From Sebastes aleutianus (lineage: Eukaryota; Chordata; Actinopteri; Perciformes; Sebastidae): a stretch of 64,000 nucleotides of DNA. Shown in pieces: positions 12,499-20,973 of the stretch (its first letter is position 1; every line of letters begins with the position of its first letter). Under the pieces are notes generated by a model, which saw only the letters and a list, made by a program, of their open reading frames with translations, had not been told where the DNA came from and did not search any database. The position numbers and the translations under genes were made by a program. The DNA is taken from NCBI GenBank assembly GCA_916700875.1, contig CAKAKS010000032.1, positions 22,187,629 to 22,251,628 on the forward strand, written 5' to 3'.

Positions 12499-15400
12499 TC
12501 ATCCAATCAGCAGCTCCAGGCTGTCCTCGTAGGTGGGCTCTTGCGGGGGGCTGGGGGACAGGAAGGCGGTGGTTACGGGGGTCCCCGTCGCCGTGGCGAC
12601 GTTGAGGAGGGTGTTAGCGCGGATGCTGGTGGTCGCCGGGTTGCGGAGTGCCGCGGCCGCAGTGATGCTGGTGAGGTTGATGCCGAGCGTGAGCCGCGTC
12701 TGCTCCAAGGCTTTCTCTGGCACGGCGAAGGCCTCGAGCTTCTTCTCCCCGTTGGCCATGTAGGAGTTCTGGCAACCTCGACAGATACAATCCAAGCACG
12801 CCTGAGAAAGATGACGAAAAAATAGTCAAGGAACATCCGTCTATTTAAATCACACTAACGTTACGTTAAAGCTGCAAAATGACTGATCCACCCCCGAGTA
12901 ACTTTAGATATAAATATGACTTTGTAAATAGTGTCATTATTAAATATGGTTTACAGAGCACATAAATCACAGGTGGCAGTTTTTGTTAACCGATTAGGCA
13001 GATTAAGATTAAGCCCCTCTTCAAGATTTATTACTACCATTGCTTGCTTCATGGCAATGCAGAAATCAAAACAAAGAAGTTCAAAGACACCTTAAAATCA
13101 AAGCATTGAGACAGGCCAATTAATTCATACTTTAATCAGACAAGTTTATTTGAATTCACAATAGTTGTGTGTTGAAAATTAATCTACACCCAATCACATA
13201 ATGATGACATTACACTTCTGAAGTGCTGATTGAATAGAGACATTTTAGTTAATAAAATCAAGGAAAATTGATTAAAAAAAATATTCCACACATGCAATGG
13301 TTTTCCTCTCACCTTGCGGTTTGAGTAGCAGGGACAGCGTTGCCCCCTGCAGGTCAGCACAGATGGATTCTGGGTGGCCCTGCCACACTTACAGCCCTTC
13401 TTCTCCACTGGCTTCTTATATGGAGGCCTAACGGGCGCCGGGGGAACAAGGCAGCCTGACATCAACCGCTGGTCTTTGCTTCCGTCCTTGGTCTTGGAGC
13501 CTCCCCCGCTGCGGGCCTTCGCGTGGGGCTTTTTAAGGCCCGGATCGACGTGCTTCCTGGCACCTTTATTGTGGTTCGGCGTGGGGCGACTGAGCTTGGG
13601 GGGCGCCCCGTTGGGAAGGGACGAGTATGTGTGTGCTGGTACAGTCAAGGAAGGTGTTGGTGGTTGCATGTACAGTGTCTGAGAGGGGTTTGGAGTGTGT
13701 AAATGTGACGAGGGGCCCTGTAGGATGGAGGCGATGGGGAGGGGTTTCACCTTTTCCCTGTCGCTCTCTGAACGAGAGCGTTTACGTTTAAGGCGGACTG
13801 GCGGGGGCTTGGAGGTTGGAGGAGGATCGAAAGAGGATGTATGTATGTGAGCACCATGACTTGCCACTATGTTAGTCCTGTCTGTTTGGATCTGCGTGTA
13901 GTTGTGAGCTGCGTCCAGCTGTATGTACATTTGAGCGTGCGCTCTGTCCGTGGTTATGTGCGTGTGAGTGTGCATACGTTCTGGCTGTAATAGAGGAGAA
14001 TCTCGACCAGGCTGAAGGGGATCCAAAGTCTGTAACACCTCCTCCACACTGAGGAGCAACACCTCCCCCTCCTCCAGCTCCCTGCTGCTAGATTCCCCAT
14101 CCCTGAGTGAGCACACAGTGCCTGAAGTTGGGGCTAAAGGTCCAGTGGTCAGACTCAGTTCCAGACCACCACAACCAGTATCGGACAAAGACAGGCCTGC
14201 CTGTGGCTGCTCCTCTACCAGCTCGCATACTTCCAGCTCAGGAGAAGAGGGTTCCAGGTCCTCCAGCACGTCTCCGTTGCATTCCTGTGGTCCATTGGAA
14301 CGGGGAGGGTCAGAGGAAGAGCTCTGGGGTACAGCTGAGAGCTCTGCAGGAGCAGGTGGTGCCTCTGTGGGGGTGAGGGACTCAGGGGCAGATGGATTCA
14401 TATCTTCCTGCGCCAGGCTCGAGTCCTCTGTCTCTAGCTCCTCTTCATGTGACATTAGCACCTCCTCTAGCAAGGCCATAACCTCTGGAGACCCTCCCAC
14501 GTGGCTGCTGATCGGCTGCAGCAACGGCGAATGAGTTACATAGAGGCAGAGCTTCCTGTAGCATTGCACCAGCAAAGAGAGCTGTTTGTTCTCCTGGAAG
14601 CAGGAATAGTCCTTACAGCGGCTGCACGACGGCCTGATCTGCATCTTCTGGCCTTTACAGCCCAAGCAGACATAATGCTGACACTCTGCATGTGTTGGGG
14701 AAAGGGGATCCTGGAGCAGTTTACCTGAGAGAAAAGCAAGAGGGAACTGTTAATCCACGTATTTATCCACTTTGCATTTATTTATGTGGAGAAACTATGG
14801 CACAATCAACTAGCTGGACTAGTCATTTTAAGTTCTTTCCATTCACCATCATGCCTCTCTAGAAACATATGTAATTACCATTTGAAGTGATTAATCTGTC
14901 AATCATTTTCTCAATTAACCATTTGGTAAAACATTAGAAAACAAAGGAAATGGCTTGTTCTATCCAGCCAATTTCAAAATAGATGCTGAATAATTTTCCG
15001 TTAATTGACTACTCAATTGATTAGAGATGCACTGATACGACTTTTTCAGTCCCGATATCAATATGATACCTGGGCTTTGGGTATCGGCCGATACCAAGTT
15101 CCGCTCCGATACCAGTGTTTAATTAATAAGCTGTTTGCCTCACTGTGTGGAAGTGACTGGGATCATTCTTTTATGTGTAAGGCAACATCAGGCTTGACTT
15201 CTATATTACTTTTTTAACTTTGTAAAACAAAATGTAACAAGTAAATACATAGATATAAATGTACTGAATTGATATTTATCATTAAAGTTGTAAATCGTAC
15301 ACCAGAAACTCGGTAAACAATATTCAAAATTAACAGAAATTACAAATCAATAATAAACCTTTATAATTCAGCAACAAATTGGTCAAAACTTAAACAAAAA

Positions 15401-16937
15401 TTTTAATTCCAGTATATAATGTATACAGTATGTATAAATAGAATTGAATTGAATACATCGGCTCCACTGTCACCGATATCCGATCCAGCTATTTGAGTCA
15501 GTATCGGCCCGATATCCGATCCGGTATCGGTGCATCCCCACAATTGATCAAATTGATTGCTTCAGTACCAACTGATGCATTTCAAGCAGATCAGAGAAAT
15601 CAATAAACTCAATACCAATATCATGATGTGTGACTAATCTGGGATTTTTTATTTTTTCTACACCTTAAATGTTGGTGCTTCTTGCACTTTTTTCTGAATT
15701 TTAACTTGTCCGTTTATTGACATAAACAAATGAAGGCTCCAACCTGCCTAAGCTTTATGTTGACATTACGGATTTTTTACTGCTTACATCACCCAACCTG
15801 TTGTTCTGGTTAAATATTGCACGAAAGAGGGAGAAAGTAATCATGCCAAAAACACCATTACATAATCGGCAGAGGTCAGAAATATTGTCATTTTATCATT
15901 CTGTCTATATTGCCCCATCTCTAAATGCAAGCTGTGCCATTGTTGATATTCCACTAGCTAAGCAGAGAGAGTAAATAGAGCATGAATAGGAAACACATGG
16001 CTCTGCAGCAGACACAACAACAGAGGAGTCATCTGTCTTGACAAGAGGACAGATGACTGGTGCTGCTCAGCCTCGGTTGCTAAGGAGACCACGGGTTGTG
16101 GAGCACGACAAACCGCTGTGCACGCCCACAGACACTTAAAGTCAATATGAGATTATGAAACACTTAATTCATTTTTAGTAAACTGAAACTTGAAAATGAT
16201 GATCATCTTGCAGTGAGGTGACATAAAAACAGTACTGCTATTATTCAGTGATATTTTCTTTTTATTTTCTATTAACTTATTTGTTGATTTAATTTATTAT
16301 TACTCTCGTATTTTTGTATTATTATTGGGTTTTTTTTGTTATGTGTGTCTTTTTTGTTTGTTGTTTTAACTCTATTCTTTCTTTTTGTCAGTATTATTAT
16401 TATTGAGGTGACATAAAAACAGTACTGCTATTATACAGTGATATTTTATTTTTATTTTCTATTAACTTATTTGTTGATTTGATTTATTATTACTCTTTTT
16501 TTACATTATTATTGTTTGTGTTTTTTTGTTATGTGTGTCTTTTTGTTTGTTTTGTTTTTTTAACTCTATTCTTTCTTTTTTATCATTATTATTATTGTTA
16601 TTTCTTATCTTGGTTTTGTTTCGGTTTTATATGTTGAGGTTGTTTTCTCTCTAGTGTACTCAATGGGTTTGTCTGTAAGCTCATCTACTTAAAAGTTGGT
16701 TTATAGACTGGTGTAATTACGAACAGTGGATTGCATATATCAAAACAGCTTTGAAAAAAGGGAAATAATAAAGTGATATTTTGCAGGATGCTTACCACAG
16801 ACATGGCATGCAAGCGCCTGTCTGAAGAAGGGCAGAAGCGTGTACATCTCTGCAAAGGTGTGAGGCTGCCTCGGGTCACTCTGCAGCACGGCCCGGCTGG
16901 CGGACACGTACAGAGCGGTTGCATTCACCGGGTTCAT
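12499..16937 (-). CDS. msl2: MSL complex subunit 2, RING E3 ubiquitin ligase, 3 coding exons, 618 aa
   Basis: Nuclear subunit of the MSL complex, which acetylates histone H4 K16; the family has ubiquitin ligase activity (reported on H2B and p53). Coding exons in transcript order: 16937-16796, 14724-13313, 12801-12499. All junctions keep frame. The N-terminus MNPVNATALYVSASRAV is almost identical to vertebrate MSL2. A C3HC4 RING follows: C44, C47, C62, H64, C67, C70, C81, C84, split by intron 1 after C47. The middle (about 100-480) is low-complexity, acidic then Ser/Pro-rich, with basic RLKRKRSRSESDREK. A CXC domain with nine cysteines (C492 to C528) binds DNA in this family. The C-terminal YMANGEKKLEAFAVPEKALE block is a vertebrate MSL2 signature. 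Human MSL2 is 577 aa. Odd: an intron cuts the CXC domain after NRK. Reading on past that donor gives a false 493-aa frame at 13184-14665. Confidence 0.97.
13184..13312 (-). other. msl2 intron 2 start (open-frame read-through, not coding)
   Basis: The msl2 exon 2 frame stays open for about 130 bases past the donor (AAG|GTGAGA at 13313/13312). The following exon at 12801 resumes the conserved CXC sequence ACLDCICRGCQNSY directly after NRK, so this stretch is intronic. Retention would give a protein lacking the second half of the CXC domain. Confidence 0.8.
15022..15540. mobile_element. Non-autonomous hAT-like element with 8-bp target duplication
   Basis: A 519-base element in msl2 intron 1. 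It starts TAGAGATGCACTGATAC and ends GTATCGGTGCATCCCCA, which are imperfect inverted repeats. CAATTGAT flanks both sides (15014-15021 and 15541-15548), an 8-bp duplication as expected for hAT transposons. Sub-terminal GATATCGG/CCGATATC words recur at both ends. There is no transposase frame. The flanking sequence (about 14885-15013 and 15541 on) itself resembles another fish repeat, so the insertion looks nested. Confidence 0.85.
16214..16595. repeat. Tandem duplication, two units of about 190 bases
   Basis: TGAGGTGACATAAAAACAG begins at 16214 and again at 16404. The following roughly 190 bases, T-rich with 'tattaacttatttgttgattt', repeat with few differences. It lies in msl2 intron 1 close to the exon 1 donor. 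Confidence 0.9.
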
Positions 16938-17200
16938 AGCGGTTCTGGTGTGTGATCCGTCTTGCAGCCTCCTCAGGGAAACAAAAAAAAAAATCCAGCC
17001 ACTTGCTGCTGCTGCTGCGACTCTAAAGCTAAAGATAGATAGTCTCAGGTTGGGTGGTGGATGATGATGGAGGAGGAAATATAAACTGGCCTCTGGTGGA
17101 GCAACAAGCAAGTCACTCCAGTGTGTCAATACAGGCACATTAAATAATAATAATAGCACGCACAATAATAACAGACATGCTTGAAGCTGAATCACTAAAC

Positions 17201-17789
17201 GTTAGCTCTGCAGCTAGCTCGCTAACGTTAGCATCACCGGTTCGTAGTAATGAGATCTTTTAGATCATTAAGTTTCTATTAATTAGGACCAACTCGACCC
17301 TATGTTTTAATTACTCACATTCTCCCTAACGCTGCTCTAACAGCTACCAGTGATCAATCAATCGATCCATGATCAGAAAGGTTAGCATGTATGTAGCTAG
17401 TTAGCTTATCAGCCAAACGTTTTAAACCAGAGAGGCTCGATGCTATAGCCATAAATAAAGCTCTTTATAACCCAACACAGTCTCCTCCTCTCTGCGATGA
17501 ACCAAAAGATGCTCTTAAGATCGCATAATTGGTTTGGTGTATCAATCAGCTAACACCTCCCAGGCGCGCACCTTGATGTAAACAAAGCTAGCGTTAGCAT
17601 GGCGAGCTAACAATTAGCTAGCAGAAAATCCAACCGTTATCTCCTCCTCCTCTAAGGGCCGCCGCCGCCGCTGCCTTTATGCCTCGCACTCACAAGCAGG
17701 AGGGTAAATGCAAGCTATAGATTGAAACTCTGCGACTCTGGTACGTTTTGCTATAGTACTTGGCGAGCAGCGAGCGAAACATAGCTAAC
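17201..17789. promoter_or_regulatory. Cluster of GCTAAC/GTTAGC words at the msl2 promoter
   Basis: Nine copies of GCTAAC or its complement GTTAGC in about 590 bases: 17201, 17221, 17227 (together the palindrome GCTAACGTTAGC), 17381, 17400, 17549, 17593, 17606 and 17784. Such words are frequent around fish promoters in my experience; the factor is unknown to me. Their density supports a promoter or 5' UTR here. Confidence 0.5.
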
Positions 17790-18030
17790 TAGCCGCTTTA
17801 CAGATGCATCAATCATTCGATTCTCCACTTTTCTCTCGCATCAAGCTCTCAACCTCTCGACAGGCATGAGCATCATCTCGCGAGATTTACTCTAGTTACC
17901 TTGGTTACGGTAGTTTTCGAGGGGTTGACAGCGACTTCAGCTTCGCTTCATTCACTCACCTGCTGTCCTAAACGACACAACAAATTCATTAGTTGAACGA
18001 ATCTAGAGTTTTCCTCATTATTATTATTTA
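17736..18030. repeat. Promoter-proximal duplicated block, copy A
   Basis: Near-identical to 18855-19110, from 'ctctggtacgttttgct' through 'gaatctagagttttcctcatta'. Contains the palindrome TCTCGCGAGA. Differences are scattered substitutions and small indels, for example an extra stretch near 17752-17790 in copy A. Each copy continues into AT-rich sequence and then a second shared block (18694-18846 and 19219-19379), so a compound unit was duplicated. Confidence 0.92.
17876..17885. promoter_or_regulatory. TCTCGCGAGA palindromic core-promoter element (copy A)
   Basis: Exact match to the TCTCGCGAGA element, known from TATA-less vertebrate housekeeping promoters and able to drive bidirectional transcription. 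It lies between the divergent msl2 and pccb genes, within the duplicated block. Confidence 0.7.
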
Positions 18031-18640
18031 TTATTTTATTTTATTTTATTTTATTTTATTTTATTTAATTTAATTTAATTTAATTTATTTTGTTTTATTT
18101 ATTTATTTGTTATTTTTATTTTTATTGTATTTTTATTTTTTATATATTTATTATTATTTTTTATCTATTTTTTTATTTTTTATTTTTTATTTGTAATTTG
18201 ATTTAATTTAATTTAATTTAAATTTATTTTATTTTATTTTTCTGCACAATCTCCTGTTCCACACTCCAGTCCAGATGGTGGCGGTAATGCATTTAATTTA
18301 ATTTAATTTAATTTATTTTTAATTAATTTATTTTTTTTTATTTTTTATTTTTGTTATTTTTTTGTTATTTTTTTGTTTCTGCACAATCTCCTGTTCCACA
18401 CTCCAGTCCAGATGGTGGCGGTAATGCATTTAATTTAATTTAATTATTTTTAATTAATTTATTTTATTTTATTTATTTATTTAGTTATTTTATTTTATTT
18501 TTTTGTTTCTGCACAATCTCCTGTTCCACACTCCCGTCCAGATGGTGGCGGTAATGCATTTAATTTAATTTAATTTAATTTATTTTTAATTAATTAATTT
18601 TATTTTATTTTATTTATTTATTTTATTTTATTTTTTTGTT
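18000..18640. repeat. AT-rich TTTTA/TTTAA pentanucleotide expansions
   Basis: Long runs of TTTTA and TTTAA units with interruptions separate the copies of the 18241-18690 minisatellite. Low complexity; no coding potential. Confidence 0.9.
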
Positions 18641-18690
18641 TCTGCACAATCTCCTGTTCCACACTCCCGTCCAGATGGTGGCGGTAATGC
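18241..18690. repeat. Minisatellite, four copies of a 50-base core, period about 133
   Basis: The core TCTGCACAATCTCCTGTTCC, continuing through ACACTCC and GATGGTGGCGGTAATGC, starts at 18241, 18378, 18508 and 18641 (spacings 137, 130, 133). AT-rich filler lies between copies. The fourth copy continues into a longer dispersed-repeat-like sequence (18691-18730), suggesting it is the founder. Confidence 0.92.
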
Positions 18691-18693
18691 ACG

Positions 18694-18846
18694 TCTAAGA
18701 TCGTTTGCCAACCGCCAATAAACACCAAAAAAGAAGAAAAAATTCAATTAATTAATTCTTTCAAGAAGAAAGTGGGAAAAGGTAATTAAAAGAATAAAAT
18801 AGAACCGTGGAGACATATCATATTTTGTTATGTAGGCTATCCTAAA
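18694..18846. repeat. Second duplicated block, copy 1
   Basis: From 'ctaagatcgtttgccaaccgccaataaacacc' to 'ggctatcctaaa'. Repeated at 19219-19379 with few changes. It lies directly before copy B of the promoter block. Confidence 0.9.
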
Positions 18847-18854
18847 CCCTGCTA

Positions 18855-19110
18855 CTCTGGTACGTTTTGCTAGCGAGCAGCGAGCAAAGATGCATCAATC
18901 ATTCGATTCTCCACTTTTCTCTCGCATCAAGCTCTCAACCTCTCAAGAGGCATGATGATCATCTCGCGAGACTTTCCTCTAGTTACTTTGGTTACCGTGG
19001 TGTTCGAGGGGTTCGCTTCATTCACTCGCCTACTGTCCTAAACAGCTTGCCATTTAAAAATTAAATTCATTAGTTAAAAGAATCTAGAGTTTTCCTCATT
19101 ATTATTATTT
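18855..19110. repeat. Promoter-proximal duplicated block, copy B
   Basis: Second copy of 17736-18030, keeping the TCTCGCGAGA palindrome at 18962-18971. It lies nearer to pccb. Whether it retains promoter activity is unknown. Confidence 0.92.
18962..18971. promoter_or_regulatory. TCTCGCGAGA palindromic element (copy B)
   Basis: All ten bases are retained in the duplicated block although the flanks differ between copies (for example 'gagatttac' against 'gagactttc'). Confidence 0.6.
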
Positions 19111-19218
19111 ATCATTAATTTAATTTAATTTATTTTAATTTTAATTTTTTTTTATTTCATTTTTTAATTTTTTAATTTGTATTTAATTTATTTTGTTATT
19201 TTATTTTATTTTCCTCCT

Positions 19219-19379
19219 CTAAGATGGTTTGCCAACCGCCAATAAACACCAAAGAATAATAATAAGAAGAACAAATTTAATTCATTCATTCTTTCAAGAA
19301 GAAAGTGGGGAAAGTAATTAAAAGAATAAAAATAGAACCGTGGAGACATATCATATTATGTTGTGTAGGCTATCCTAAA
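19219..19379. repeat. Second duplicated block, copy 2
   Basis: Copy of 18694-18846, including 'tttgccaaccgccaataaacacc', 'tctttcaagaagaaagtggg' and 'aaccgtggagacatatcat'. Confidence 0.9.
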
Positions 19380-20016
19380 TCATTTTATTTTTTTTAAACA
19401 GAATTTATTTCTGAATTTTGTTAATACAACTCTGACAATCCACTGCACAAACATGTTTGGACTGATCGATATCCCACCCACCCGTAACAATACCCCGAGG
19501 GCACTCAAAAAAAGCAAAAAAACAAATGTACAAAAATAAATATAAATAAATACACACAAATATACAAATAAAATAAAATAATCATAGTGAAACAAATAAA
19601 AAAAAATAGATAAATGAATAAAATAAAATAAATTAACATAAATAATGATAAATTGTTAGAGGTCTAGGACAGTATACCTTAACATCTAGGGCACTAACAT
19701 GCATAAAACAAGCACATGAGTTAAGCCGAAGAGTTGAACACAAAGATAAATCAGAGGTCTTTCCAATGTTTCGTTTGAAATATTCCTGGTCAAATATATA
19801 CACTAAATCTTTTAAAAGCCAAATCAGCACTGGAACATATATTTCAGAAAATCGCAGCTGAGGGTTGGAACTAGGATGGTGCATTAACATCCCAATAAAC
19901 AATAAAAAAAAATGCAATTATTTCAATGATTTTAAAGTTATTTTAATTATGGTGAATTACAACAAATTCTCATTTCTGTCATTGTTATGAACTACAGGAA
20001 AAACTTAATTCCCTCT

Positions 20017-20110
20017 AAGCCCCGCCCATCTACACGTCATACACATCCCTTCATTCTTATTGGCTGTGACAGCTCGCCCCCCTCTTCCCTATTGGCTTAA
20101 ATGACGTCAT
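20017..20110 (+). promoter_or_regulatory. pccb proximal promoter: GC box, two inverted CCAAT boxes, CRE
   Basis: A GC box (CCCCGCCC, about 20020) is followed by ATTGG at 20059-20063 and 20091-20095 (inverted CCAAT boxes, NF-Y type, 32 bases apart). The palindromic cAMP-response element TGACGTCA is at 20102-20109, 46 bases before the pccb ATG. There is no TATA box. This is a typical housekeeping layout; transcription should start between about 20110 and 20150. Confidence 0.75.
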
Positions 20111-20154
20111 GCCGTCCGCCACCCTGAGAACACGTTACGTCAGGGCAGGCAGGC

Positions 20155-20729
20155 ATGGCGGCTCTCAGTGTGGCTCGGAGAAGCTGCAGACTGATAACCG
20201 GGTTGAGGACGTCTTTCAGGAGTTTTACACCTGTGAAACATGGAGCAGTCGTTACCGGGAGCCTGCACCGGGACTCCCGCTGGTACTCCGTCAGCCAGCT
20301 GTCCGTTAAAGAGAGGATTGATAAGAAGCTGCAGGCGGCGCTGGTCGGAGGAGGTCAACAGAGAATAGATGCTCAACACAAGAAGGTAAAGTCAGCTGAC
20401 AGAGGAAACATTGGTTTTATTCTAGTTGTGTGTTAGTTTGCATTTAAGATAACATGTAGTGCAGCTTTTCCATAACTTGTAAGCTTCAAATCCAGTGACA
20501 GCTGGAGTGGTTGCGGTGACATGCTCGGCCCCAATGTTTACTTTCTTCCTTCACACACATGTAAATGACCTTGTAAATGAAGCATCATTATTATTTTATA
20601 TATATATTATATATATTATATAATAATATATATTATATATATATATAATATAATATAATAATATATATTATTATATAAGATAATATGAATAATAATAATA
20701 ATTTTATTATAATAAGAACATAATTATAT

Positions 20730-20775
<46 letters not shown>

Positions 20776-20923
20776 AATTTTAATATATAATCTATATATA
20801 TTATATAATAATATATATTATATTATATATATAATATAATATAATTTTAAATTAATATATCCATTATTATAAGTATATATGAATAATAATAATAATTTTA
20901 TTATAATAAGAACATAATTATAT

Positions 20924-20973
<50 letters not shown>

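Larger units (their letters stand above)
16938..20154. promoter_or_regulatory. Head-to-head intergenic region between msl2 and pccb
   Basis: msl2 reads left and pccb reads right from this 3.2-kb gap. The msl2-side promoter is probably within 16940-17900: it has a (GCC)n run near 17658-17671, repeated GCTAAC/GTTAGC words, and a TCTCGCGAGA palindrome. The middle holds a duplicated block, a 133-base minisatellite and AT-rich pentanucleotide runs. The pccb-side promoter is at about 20010-20154. The stretch 19380-19950 shows no recognisable gene; a 94-codon minus-strand frame at 19633-19917 has no identifiable domain. Confidence 0.7.

Noticed and set aside
13184..14665. 493-codon minus-strand frame as a complete single-exon protein
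   Set aside because: It is the msl2 exon 2 frame read past its donor at 13313. The 5' part of exon 2 and the RING continue upstream of its first Met, and the true C-terminus is in exon 12801-12499.
18241..18690. CRISPR-like array (four repeats with spacers)
   Set aside because: Repeats are 50 bases, spacers are low-complexity AT runs, and the setting is a vertebrate genome. It is a minisatellite.
19633..19917. 94-codon minus-strand frame as a transposon or gene fragment
   Set aside because: No motif recognised and no splice or promoter context; A/T-rich sequence gives such frames by chance.
20140..20379. 79-codon minus-strand frame over pccb exon 1
   Set aside because: Antisense shadow of a GC-rich coding exon; the sense frame is pccb with full downstream continuity.
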